DNA of 6,330 nucleotides, taken from contig CALECF010000125.1 in assembly GCA_937948705.1 (NCBI GenBank), positions 1-6,330 of the forward strand, written 5' to 3'. A program made the translations under genes and the position numbers. The notes beneath the pieces were generated by a model. It was not told the DNA's origin and searched no databases. It worked only from the letters and a program-made list of their open reading frames with translations. This stretch comes from an uncultured Anaerosolibacter sp. GTDB lineage: Bacteria; Bacillota_A; Clostridia; Peptostreptococcales; Thermotaleaceae. How positions within the stretch are numbered: position 1 is the stretch's first letter; each line of letters begins with the position of its first letter. Below are positions 1 through 5,740 of this stretch, in pieces.

Positions 1-852
1 TGATTTGCTGAATTTTCCCTTAGCAAATAGTAAATCGTAATGAATCATCGTCTCCACATTAATGGAGATCTCTCTTTGGTATTGAAGTACATGCACGGTA
101 AGAATAGATAAAATCTTATAAACTTCTTTTTCTTCTTCAAAGCGTAGGGTATTTAGTTCATCCTGTAGCTTCTTTACCTCTGCTGGCTCTACAAATACGG
201 TAGAGCCACTACCAGAAGTACCCAGCACATCTCCTTGAACGTTTCTTTTATATTCACTTTTCACTGGGATTACATATCTTCCATCCCGCTGGCTTACCGT
301 ATGGCTCTGGATATACCCGCTATAGGTACTGTCCTTTAGATAGATATCAAGTTTGCTCTTTATCCTTCCTTCTACAATGATTATTCTTTTTCTCGTCTTG
401 GCCAGTGTACTGCTTGCTCGATCATCTACGCCACCGCGAATAATGCATCGGTCAATTTCCTCTGTAAGATCCTCCAAGTCTGCGATAGATTGGGCATAAT
501 TACTGATGTTAGGCCCTGCGTACTCCTTATCCTTCATAAATCCCTTCAACCTTCTGCCTTCTCGGATAAAGCCTGATAACAATTCTAATTCTTCAGGGGA
601 TAGGATGGCTCCTTTTTCAAGGCCAGCTTTCAGTTTTGTCATACCCTTTAACCCGTGCAAAGGGATGCTGGCGGTAATGTTGACGATGGCTCTAGCCTCT
701 GTTGTTTCTCTCAATACTCTCTCTATAACCGAAATCTCCACATAGGGTTTTAAGGCATCTATCCGCTCTCTTGCTACCTCAGATAATGCAAAACCTTTTA
801 GGTGTTCCTTAATTTTATGGTATTCCATTAATTCCATAGCGTTTTTATTCAT
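1..852 (-). CDS. mutS2: MutS2-family protein, N-terminal part (gene runs off the left edge)
   Basis: The frame is open from an ATG at 852-850 to the window edge, giving the first 284 residues. A ribosome binding site (AGAGAGGAG) sits about 9 bases before the ATG. Residues 8-110 match the MutS2 N-terminal region, including TEARAIV at 51-57, IPLHGL at 63-68, LSPEEL at 84-89 and GRRLKGF at 99-105. Residues 190-222 carry the family signature RDGRYVIPVKSEY followed by GTSGSGSTVFVEP. Residues 224-260 look like the start of the coiled-coil/clamp region. The Walker A ATPase site normally lies around residue 330, so it is outside the window. MutS2 proteins are cytoplasmic ATPases that bind branched DNA or stalled ribosomes; they are not core mismatch-repair factors. 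The wording of the N-terminus (EARAIVNITASIPLHGL, FMKDKEYAGP) reminds me of the shorter Firmicutes paralogue of about 630 residues lacking the Smr nuclease domain. That cannot be confirmed because the C-terminus is missing. Confidence 0.9.
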   Translation of the reverse strand, partial: MNKNAMELMEYHKIKEHLKGFALSEVARERIDALKPYVEISVIERVLRETTEARAIVNITASIPLHGLKGMTKLKAGLEKGAILSPEELELLSGFIREGRRLKGFMKDKEYAGPNISNYAQSIADLEDLTEEIDRCIIRGGVDDRASSTLAKTRKRIIIVEGRIKSKLDIYLKDSTYSGYIQSHTVSQRDGRYVIPVKSEYKRNVQGDVLGTSGSGSTVFVEPAEVKKLQDELNTLRFEEEKEVYKILSILTVHVLQYQREISINVETMIHYDLLFAKGKFSKS

Positions 853-899
853 TTTAGATGTCTCCTCTCTTTTTATAGTCTAAAAGCAAATCAGTTTCT

Positions 900-917
900 T
901 TATCGCACACCCGACAT
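900..917 (-). other. Possible 5-codon leader ORF (MSGVR) upstream of mutS2
   Basis: On the minus strand a strong GGAGGTG sequence (928-922) is followed after 4 bases by ATG and five codons (Met-Ser-Gly-Val-Arg) ending in TAA. The ribosome binding site directly adjoins the T-run of the hairpin at 940-976. The mini-ORF ends 47 bases before the mutS2 start. This spacing fits a translated leader peptide, but an ORF this short arises easily by chance and no homology is possible. Confidence 0.2.
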
Positions 918-928
918 ACTACACCTCC

Positions 929-976
929 AAAAAAATAGAATAGGCTGCAAATGAACACCGTTCACCTGCAGCCTAT
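929..976 (-). terminator. Intrinsic terminator or attenuator hairpin upstream of mutS2
   Basis: The arms ATAGGCTGCA (940-949) and TGCAGCCTAT (967-976) are perfect complements. Inside them, after a 2-by-2 internal loop, TGAAC (952-956) pairs with GTTCA (960-964) around a 3-base loop. On the minus strand the stem is followed by TCTA and seven T residues (935-929), the form of an intrinsic terminator. It would stop minus-strand transcription 77 bases before the mutS2 ATG. It could insulate mutS2 from upstream transcription or act as the terminator of an attenuator. I see no obvious competing antiterminator or known riboswitch class. Confidence 0.7.
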
Positions 977-1073
977 ATCCTGATTTACCCAGTAAAATTA
1001 TTTTTATGTCTTATCAATAGCTTTATGACCGAGAGGGCAAGTTTTATCCGTACCGATGAGGGTGTCGACAGAC

Positions 1074-1193
1074 TGTGAGAAAAGTCATTTTTCTTCATCT
1101 AGGTCATTCTGATCCTAGCGAAGAATCTTGTCTTTAACCCCTAAGACCCATTGCAAACTCCTTACGCTATGGCTCAGGGTGACAGCTCTCACA
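1074..1193. repeat. MITE/REP-like inverted-repeat element
   Basis: GTCATTCTGA at 1103-1112 faces TCAGGGTGAC at 1174-1183, so the two ends read outward as GTCATTCTGA and GTCACCCTGA. The resemblance continues inward (CCTAGCGAAGAATCT against CATAGCGTAAGGAG) and both arms reach a TCTT/AAGA pair around a short centre near 1131-1144. An outer pair, TGTGAGA (1074-1080) and TCTCACA (1187-1193), extends the symmetry to 120 bp. Repeats ending in GTCAYYCTGAGC-type sequence with an AGCGAAG core are very common dispersed palindromes in bacterial genomes. The element has no coding capacity, so it would move only with a transposase supplied elsewhere. Exact boundaries and any target-site duplication are uncertain. 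Confidence 0.6.
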
Positions 1194-1201
1194 TATTCTG
1201 A

Positions 1202-1253
1202 CCATCCTTACAATACTTGTAATGGAGGTCAACCTCTCCGCTACATGTTGGAT
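1202..1253. repeat. Cluster of small inverted repeats (branched fold possible)
   Basis: TTACAA (1208-1213) pairs with TTGTAA (1217-1222) around TAC. It is followed at once by GAGGT (1225-1229) and ACCTC (1232-1236). ATCC at 1204-1207 can close the group with GGAT at 1250-1253. Together these could form a small branched structure in RNA or single-stranded DNA on either strand. There is no tRNA cloverleaf and no family I recognise. It may be part of the neighbouring repeat element. Confidence 0.35.
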
Positions 1254-1287
1254 AGCTCCTTTTTCTCAATCGCATCTATTTATGGAC

Positions 1288-1311
1288 ACAAAAATACCGT
1301 GCAGAGCACGG
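1288..1311 (-). terminator. Terminator-like hairpin closing the minus-strand unit
   Basis: CCGTGC (1297-1302) and GCACGG (1306-1311) form a 6-bp GC-rich stem with a 3-base loop. On the minus strand the stem is followed by TATTTTTGT, a moderate T-run. It lies about 200 bases downstream of the predicted start near 1511. It is shorter than the other terminators in the window, so efficiency is uncertain. Confidence 0.5.
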
Positions 1312-1462
1312 CAGAAATCGCATATTCACCAATATCAAAAACATTGGTTTCACAAAGGCGGCTATTTCGTGTTCTTTAACTAACGGTGGTTGAAAGGTAC
1401 ACCAACTAAACCTTCCTTAAGAAGGTTCTTGCATACTTTAGCAAACCACTTTATTGAATTTG

Positions 1463-1486
1463 TTAGTTAAGAACACACGCACTCAT
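1463..1486 (-). other. Possible 7-codon ORF (MSACVLN) with strong ribosome binding site
   Basis: AAAGGAG (minus strand, 1501-1495) is followed after 8 bases by ATG and codons for Met-Ser-Ala-Cys-Val-Leu-Asn, then TAA. The last codons and the stop lie inside the outer arm of the long hairpin (1462-1476), as they would in a translation-controlled attenuator. The other reading is that this is the intact start of a gene now broken by a frameshift: a neighbouring frame continues 28 codons to a stop at 1382-1380. Confidence 0.3.
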
Positions 1487-1517
1487 CAAATAAACTCCTT
1501 TATTATATACTACTAAT

Positions 1518-1546
1518 ATTTTACAATATAAATAGGGTAAGATCAA
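1518..1546 (-). promoter_or_regulatory. Sigma-A type promoter pointing leftward
   Basis: On the minus strand TTGATC (1546-1541, four of six consensus bases) and TAAAAT (1523-1518, five of six) are separated by exactly 17 bases. Transcription would begin near 1511, about 10 bases before the ribosome binding site of the 7-codon ORF. The coincidence of spacing, ribosome binding site and start codon makes it more believable than either box alone. A+T-rich DNA does yield chance matches. Confidence 0.45.
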
Positions 1547-1642
1547 TAGATAGCATACTCAATTTTTACTCAAATATACATATAGTTAAAGTCTTGTTTC
1601 TGGAAAATCTTTAAGGTTCACTACTGTAGAGGGGGAAGTCCT

Positions 1643-3004
1643 ATGGGTGGAAACAAAGCATTGCTGACAACTGGAAAGGTAGAGCATGTAATCATGAAAC
1701 TTACCCTCCCTATGATTTTCGGAAACCTGGGCATGGTGATTTTCAACTTAGTAGACACCTATTTCATTGCCAAGTTGGGGACCCAACAGTTGGCAGCTCT
1801 TTCTTTCACCTTTCCCGTGGTGTTGGTGGTTAACAGTCTTGCCCTAGGTCTCGGAGTCGCTACTTCCTCTTTGGTATCTAAGGCTGTAGGAGAGGGAAAT
1901 CATTACAAGGTCAAAAGGCTTGGTACCGATAGTATATTGCTATCTCTATTACTCGTGATTCTGTTTGTTCTATTTGGTTTAGCTACGATCGAACCCGTTT
2001 TCCAGATGCTAGGCGCCACGTCAGAAATCATGCCCTATATAAAAGAATATATGAGCATCTGGTACCTTGGCGTAATTTTTGTGGTTGTTCCTATGGTCGG
2101 CAACAGCATTCTAAGAGCCCTTGGAAACACCACCGTTCCAGGCATCATCATGCTGGTGGCGGCACTGCTAAATACTGTATTAGATCCATTAATGATTTTT
2201 GGCTATGGTCCTTTTCCAAGACTAGGTATTACTGGGGCTGCCGTCGCTACGGTGATTGCTAGGGCTTTAACCTTTTCAGTAGCCATTTTTGTTCTGGTGA
2301 AAAGAGAAAAAGTTCTTCTTCTGAAGTTTGTTTCGATACAGGAAGTCCTTGATTCCTGGAAAGTCATTCTCTATATCGGCATTCCGAATGCCTTTACGCG
2401 AATGATTACGCCTATCGCCTTTGGGATCATTACAAAACTTATTGCTTCTTATGGTACTGCCGCAGTGGCTGGTTATGGTGTTTCTACCCGTCTAGAATTT
2501 TTCGCACTGATACTGGTAAATGCCTTATCTACCATTATGGCTCCTTTCACCGGACAAAATTATGGGGCAAAGGAAAGCGCCCGGTTAAAATCCGGTATTC
2601 TCTTCGGGCACAAAGTGGCATTACTCTCTGGATTGCTGATGTATATTACACTGGCTATTTTTGCGAAACCCCTTGCCCAATTATTTAATGGCGATCTCGC
2701 CGTTGTCTCTGTCATCACTACATATCTCTGGATTGTCCCCATAGGCTATGGCATGCAAGGAATACTCCTTATATCTAGTGCTGTTTTGAATGCATTGAAT
2801 AAACCTTTCTTATCCTCTTTTTTGGTATTTACGCAGCTGTTTGTTCTCTACTTGCCTTTGGCCTTACTGGGTTCTAAGCTTTTTGGAATGAAAGGCATTT
2901 TTTTTGCCCTAGTAATATCCTATTTCATCGCAGGCTGTCTGGCTTATGGTACTGTGAAAAAACAATTATTTCTTGCCTTTGAAGAAAAAGCAGAAACTAC
3001 TTGA
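1643..3004 (+). CDS. MATE family efflux transporter
   Basis: This 453-residue membrane protein belongs to the MATE superfamily, which exports cationic drugs, dyes or metabolites in exchange for Na+ or H+. The length is typical. Twelve hydrophobic segments can be placed at roughly 17-41, 50-72, 94-114, 135-156, 163-185, 192-219, 240-266, 274-300, 316-340, 354-383, 387-408 and 414-437, forming two six-helix lobes. Family landmarks include the helix-1 proline P23, D38 in LVDTYFIAKLG, the GLGVATSSLVSKAVGEGN loop after helix 2, D181 in DPLMIFG, and the second-lobe APFTGQNYGA at 300-309. D38 and D181 appear to correspond to the cation-binding aspartates of archaeal MATE proteins. The ATG follows AGAGGGGGAAG by a few bases, and the sequence before helix 1 has normal family length. 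The substrate cannot be read from sequence. An M24 peptidase gene follows on the same strand after 111 bp. Confidence 0.95.
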   Translation: MGGNKALLTTGKVEHVIMKLTLPMIFGNLGMVIFNLVDTYFIAKLGTQQLAALSFTFPVVLVVNSLALGLGVATSSLVSKAVGEGNHYKVKRLGTDSILLSLLLVILFVLFGLATIEPVFQMLGATSEIMPYIKEYMSIWYLGVIFVVVPMVGNSILRALGNTTVPGIIMLVAALLNTVLDPLMIFGYGPFPRLGITGAAVATVIARALTFSVAIFVLVKREKVLLLKFVSIQEVLDSWKVILYIGIPNAFTRMITPIAFGIITKLIASYGTAAVAGYGVSTRLEFFALILVNALSTIMAPFTGQNYGAKESARLKSGILFGHKVALLSGLLMYITLAIFAKPLAQLFNGDLAVVSVITTYLWIVPIGYGMQGILLISSAVLNALNKPFLSSFLVFTQLFVLYLPLALLGSKLFGMKGIFFALVISYFIAGCLAYGTVKKQLFLAFEEKAETT

Positions 3005-3100
3005 TCCTATATTACTGTTTCTCATTATTTTTTTTTACGATGAAGGAATATAACCCTCTATCTCGAAAAGGATAGATAGGATCGTTTCGTAAGCCATCAT

Positions 3101-3107
3101 AAAGGAG
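3101..3107 (+). promoter_or_regulatory. Ribosome binding site that fixes the M24 peptidase start
   Basis: AAAGGAG lies 8 bases before the ATG at 3116. The in-frame GTG at 3107 overlaps this site and so is not a plausible start. The protein therefore begins Met-His-Lys-Glu. Confidence 0.8.
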
Positions 3108-3115
3108 TGAAAGAA

Positions 3116-4192
3116 ATGCATAAGGAACGTATACAAAGAGTTTTGTCCACAATGCAGCAACAACAGCTCTCTCAAATGATTATCTCAGATCCCGCATCTA
3201 TATTCTATCTACTGGACAAATGGATTCACCCAGGAGAGCGCATGCTGGTTCTTTATCTAAATCTGGATGGAGAACATAAACTTTTTATCAACGAGCTTTT
3301 CCCCGTATATGAAGAGTTGGGCGTAGATAAGATCTGGTTCAAAGACACGGATCAGCCGGTAGCATTGCTAGCACAACATGTCATGGGTGAAAATGTGGTA
3401 GGTATTGATAAAAATTGGCCTGCAAGATTTTTACTAGAATTAATGGAACTGAAACCTGATTGTTCTTATATCAATGGTTCTCCCCTAATCGATCAAATTC
3501 GAGCAGTAAAAGATAATATAGAAATGGATTCAATGCGACAGGCCTCTAGCTTCAACGATACCGCCATGAAAAGTATCATTGATTTCCTTTCTCCGGAGTA
3601 TTCCGAGAAACAAGTAACACAAAAACTATTAACGATTTACGAACAGCTTGGCACAGAAGGCCCTTCCTTTGATCCCATCATTGCCTATGGGGCCAACGCA
3701 GCGGACCCGCATCACGGCCCTGGTAACGCAATATTAAAAGAAGGAGATAGTATTATTATTGATATCGGCTGTAAATATGCTTCCTATTGTGCCGATATGA
3801 CGCGAACCGTTTTCTATAAATCTGCTTCAGATCAGGCAAGGAAGGTTTACAATATCGTCAAAGAAGCCAATTCTCGGGCTATTGCTCTTATAAAGCCTGG
3901 GGTACGGTTTTGTGATATCGATGCTGCTGCTCGCGATTATATAGAAGAGCAGGGCTACGGCAAATACTTCACTCATCGCACGGGTCATTCCATCGGTATT
4001 GAAGTCCATGACTTTGGAGATGTCTCCGCCGTCAATACGGACTGTGTAGTCCCAGGAATGATCTTCTCCATCGAGCCTGGTATCTATCTTCCGGGAGAGT
4101 TTGGCGTCCGCATTGAGGACTTGGTGCTGGTAACTGAAGATGGTTGTGAGGTGCTGAATAAGTTTAACAAAGAATTGACGATTGTTGAATAA
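3116..4192 (+). CDS. M24 family metallopeptidase (Xaa-Pro dipeptidase/aminopeptidase type)
   Basis: This 358-residue cytoplasmic enzyme probably cleaves the bond before proline in dipeptides or peptide N-termini, using two metal ions. Residues 1-130 form a creatinase/prolidase N-terminal domain and residues about 138-342 the pita-bread M24 catalytic domain. All five expected metal ligands are present: D216 and D227 (DIGCKYASYCADMTRT), H291 (HRTGHSIG), E320 (SIEPG) and E334 (VRIED). H200 in PHHGPG and H298 in EVHDFG fit the conserved substrate-binding histidines. Length matches the family. The start is the ATG with an AAAGGAG site 8 bases upstream. The 111-bp gap behind the MATE gene has no clear terminator, so read-through is possible. 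Exact specificity (dipeptidase or aminopeptidase) cannot be told, so I give no gene symbol. Confidence 0.93.
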   Translation: MHKERIQRVLSTMQQQQLSQMIISDPASIFYLLDKWIHPGERMLVLYLNLDGEHKLFINELFPVYEELGVDKIWFKDTDQPVALLAQHVMGENVVGIDKNWPARFLLELMELKPDCSYINGSPLIDQIRAVKDNIEMDSMRQASSFNDTAMKSIIDFLSPEYSEKQVTQKLLTIYEQLGTEGPSFDPIIAYGANAADPHHGPGNAILKEGDSIIIDIGCKYASYCADMTRTVFYKSASDQARKVYNIVKEANSRAIALIKPGVRFCDIDAAARDYIEEQGYGKYFTHRTGHSIGIEVHDFGDVSAVNTDCVVPGMIFSIEPGIYLPGEFGVRIEDLVLVTEDGCEVLNKFNKELTIVE

Positions 4193-4273
4193 GCTTCATC
4201 CTCTTATGAACTAAAATCTATAACGGATGGACAGAGTCGTCGGTCCGTACGTTTCCTCATGGTATAGGGTAGG

Positions 4274-4300
4274 GGTTGCAGATCCTGCAACCTGTTTAAT
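4274..4300 (+). terminator. Probable intrinsic terminator after the M24 gene
   Basis: GGTTGCAG (4274-4281) and CTGCAACC (4285-4292) form a perfect 8-bp stem with a 3-base loop. It is followed by TGTTTAATT, a weak T-run. It lies about 80 bp after the peptidase stop codon. The rest of 4193-4400 shows nothing else I can support. Confidence 0.5.
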
Positions 4301-4400
4301 TACATCACATCATTTAACAAATGTGGCACTCCTTATAAAATCTTACACTATGATTGTATTGGGATTAAACAAATCGTACCATTTTTCTTCACATACCTAT

Positions 4401-4443
4401 AAAATAAAACAGTTTTGGCTTAAAGCCAAAACTGTTTTATTTT
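4401..4443. terminator. Bidirectional terminator between convergent M24 and mtnK genes
   Basis: The segment is a near-perfect palindrome: 4401-4421 and 4423-4443 are exact reverse complements of 21 bases around one central base. The core stem (ACAGTTTTGGCT and its complement) is flanked by A-rich sequence on one side and TTTTATTTT on the other, so it reads as A-tract, stem, T-tract on both strands. It can end transcription of the peptidase gene from the left and the kinase gene from the right. The kinase stop codon (4439-4437) lies within the arm. Confidence 0.9.
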
Positions 4444-5681
4444 AGGAGCGTATTTTTCATATAGTCTTTTCGAATATCTAAAATGATATGGATTAGTTCA
4501 TCCATAGACTTTATTTTATCTCTATTGAGCAGCATAAACTGATCAATTACAATGGATAAACCCTGAGCATTGCATTTATCCGTTCGATCTTCCATCACAT
4601 CATAATCAGGATAGCCCGCCAGTGATATGAGCCTGATCATATTCGCGCAGGCAGCGAAACCGATTACCTCTGATAAAAATGTGTCTAGAATAGATTCCTT
4701 ATAACCCTTTACACTTCTATAGGATTCTTTTACATCCTTTTCCCAGCAGTCATTAAAACAATGTACATAATGGTCATACATTTCCTTGATGGTATTTAGC
4801 AGATAATTGCAATAGTTTTCTCTTACCTCTTCATCTATATTTGACTTAAAGGTAAATGCCGAAAATTGGGATATAAAGTTTGCGATGAGATAACCCATAT
4901 CAAAGGAGTAGGGGCCCATGAAGGTATATTCCATGTCGATGACCTTCATTCGATCACAATCAATGAAAATATTTGACGTATGTAAATCTCCATGAATGAG
5001 GCATTCCCCTCTTTTCATAAATATATCTCTCATTTTATAGCACTCTAAAATGATTTCATCTTTAGACCATACGAATTCTGATACATTTAGCAACTTTTTG
5101 TTAGGCGTGTTGTAGTCAATCTCTGCAAAAGCACCTCTTATAAATGCAGCATTTTCCATGATAGATCGCATGTCCGCATTAATGAAGGAGGCTTGAAGAA
5201 GCCTATGGGTTTCTGCATCCAGATAAAGTTCAGATGTATAAAAGTTGGACTTGGCTAGATATTCTCCTATTTGCTTGGAAAACTTGGGAAAGCACATCAT
5301 TTTATTTAACTGGAAACGCATTACTTTCAGATAAGATAAATCTTCCATAATGAAGATATTATTTTCCTTGTCAATAAAAAAGGTCTTCGGTGTATATTGG
5401 GGAACGATTCCTCCCCTTAATTTAAGGGTTTCATGTTCTAGCAGGTTTCTCAAGGGCGTAAGGGCATAGCTTTCTCCGAAATATTTTAGATAGGGCCTTG
5501 CCTGCTTAACAATAACGGACTTTTCATGGTTATAAACCCTATAGATATAGTTTACAAAACCTTCTTTTTCCTCTTGGGGATTAAAATCACTGATATCCTC
5601 TACGAACAACTGCGATCCATTGAATAGTTCTGTGTTTTTCAAGACATATTCAACAATATTATCGGTTGTAATGATCGTCAT
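4437..5681 (-). CDS. mtnK: S-methyl-5-thioribose kinase family protein (MtnK-like)
   Basis: This protein of 414 residues resembles MtnK, which phosphorylates 5-methylthioribose at C1 in methionine salvage. Matches run along its whole length: a glycine-loop-like EGFVNYIYRVY (40-50), the ATP lysine in VIVKQARPY (K59), GESYALTPLR (69-78), the hinge-region IMEDLSYLK, catalytic-loop HGDLHTSNIF (D232), the metal-binding DME motif (D249, E251) followed by GPYSFDMG, and the C-terminal EVIGFAACANMIR. Length fits the family (about 400). By recalled alignment with the Bacillus enzyme, the twin arginine IRR near its residues 340-341 here reads MIR-L, leaving one arginine (R350). No mtnA or other salvage gene is in view, so the substrate is less sure than the fold. 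I prefer the ATG at 5681, with GGGTGA 5 bases upstream, over the in-frame GTG at 5690, which lies only 3 bases from the nearest GGGAG. Confidence 0.8.
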   Translation of the reverse strand: MTIITTDNIVEYVLKNTELFNGSQLFVEDISDFNPQEEKEGFVNYIYRVYNHEKSVIVKQARPYLKYFGESYALTPLRNLLEHETLKLRGGIVPQYTPKTFFIDKENNIFIMEDLSYLKVMRFQLNKMMCFPKFSKQIGEYLAKSNFYTSELYLDAETHRLLQASFINADMRSIMENAAFIRGAFAEIDYNTPNKKLLNVSEFVWSKDEIILECYKMRDIFMKRGECLIHGDLHTSNIFIDCDRMKVIDMEYTFMGPYSFDMGYLIANFISQFSAFTFKSNIDEEVRENYCNYLLNTIKEMYDHYVHCFNDCWEKDVKESYRSVKGYKESILDTFLSEVIGFAACANMIRLISLAGYPDYDVMEDRTDKCNAQGLSIVIDQFMLLNRDKIKSMDELIHIILDIRKDYMKNTLLK

Positions 5682-5686
5682 TTCTG

Positions 5687-5692
5687 TCACCC
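5687..5692 (-). promoter_or_regulatory. Ribosome binding site chosen for mtnK
   Basis: GGGTGA on the minus strand ends 5 bases before the ATG at 5681-5679. It overlaps the alternative GTG start at 5690-5688, which argues against that GTG. A second purine stretch, GGGAG (5698-5694), is 12 bases from the ATG. Confidence 0.5.
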
Positions 5693-5711
5693 ACTCCCAC
5701 TTGTTGGGAAA

Positions 5712-5740
5712 ATGATATCACGCCCCCTGTTGGTTGTCAA
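5712..5740 (-). promoter_or_regulatory. Strong sigma-A promoter for mtnK
   Basis: On the minus strand a perfect TTGACA (5740-5735) is separated by 17 bases from TATCAT (5717-5712). Transcription should begin near 5705, leaving only about 24 bases of leader before the ATG at 5681. There is thus no room for a SAM riboswitch or other attenuator in the mRNA. A short inverted repeat, TCACG (5718-5722) and CGTGA (5747-5751), brackets the spacer and the -35 box and could be a repressor site. Confidence 0.75.

Larger units (their letters stand above)
1276..1511 (-). ncRNA. Candidate structured small RNA, leader, or degenerate gene remnant
   Basis: A minus-strand transcript starting near 1511 would contain, in order: a ribosome binding site and 7-codon ORF, a long interrupted hairpin, a second hairpin, and a terminator. 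The long hairpin pairs 1462-1476 with 1369-1384 (15 pairs and one bulged base), then AACCAC (1444-1449) with GTGGTT (1386-1391), then GAAGGTT (1421-1427) with AACCTTC (1409-1415) around 5 bases. The second hairpin pairs 1343-1348 with 1328-1333. The order promoter, long stem, terminator fits a discrete RNA of roughly 220 nt. It does not match 6S RNA, T-box or any riboswitch core I can recall. Alternatively it is a broken gene: two shifted minus-strand frames (1466-1380, and about 1420-1276) translate to protein-like sequence. Paired arms and protein-like frames cannot be weighed against each other by eye. Confidence 0.3.
853..1642. other. Gene-poor, structure-rich intergenic region between divergent mutS2 and MATE genes
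   Basis: No frame here has the length, ribosome binding site and family signature of a normal gene. The stretch holds, from left to right: a 5-codon mini-ORF and a terminator-like hairpin facing mutS2 (900-976), about 95 bp with nothing I recognise (977-1073), an inverted-repeat element (1074-1193), a group of hairpins (1202-1253), and a minus-strand unit with promoter and terminator (1288-1546). The final 100 bp before the MATE gene are A+T rich, and I found no convincing plus-strand promoter there. The density of inverted repeats suggests mobile-element remnants, a structured RNA, or both. Confidence 0.7.

Noticed and set aside
506..745. Plus-strand open frame of 79 codons inside mutS2
   Set aside because: It is antisense to the well-matched MutS2 frame, has no convincing ribosome binding site and no recognisable protein features.
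1202..1253. tRNA or tRNA-like cloverleaf
   Set aside because: It is too short, with no T-loop or CCA-proximal acceptor stem; only two small hairpins are supported.
1128..1379. Plus-strand open frame of 83 codons in the intergenic region
   Set aside because: It runs across the inverted repeat, several hairpins and the terminator; its translation has no family features and no good ribosome binding site.
1369..1476. Integron attC-like site (TTAACTAAC facing GTTAGTTAA)
   Set aside because: The arms do not match the RYYYAAC/GTTRRRY core rules, and there is no integrase gene or cassette array.
977..1640. T-box or other known riboswitch leader for mutS2 or the MATE gene
   Set aside because: I found no TGGNACCGCG-like T-box sequence or other riboswitch core on either strand by eye.
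2560..2742. Minus-strand open frame within the MATE gene
   Set aside because: It is a shadow frame opposite a strongly supported transporter gene.
3827..4009. Minus-strand open frame within the M24 peptidase gene
   Set aside because: It lies opposite the metal-binding region of the peptidase and has no signal of its own.
4227..4445. Plus-strand open frame of 72 codons between the peptidase and kinase genes
   Set aside because: It spans two terminator hairpins, lacks a ribosome binding site, and its C-terminus is encoded by the terminator palindrome.
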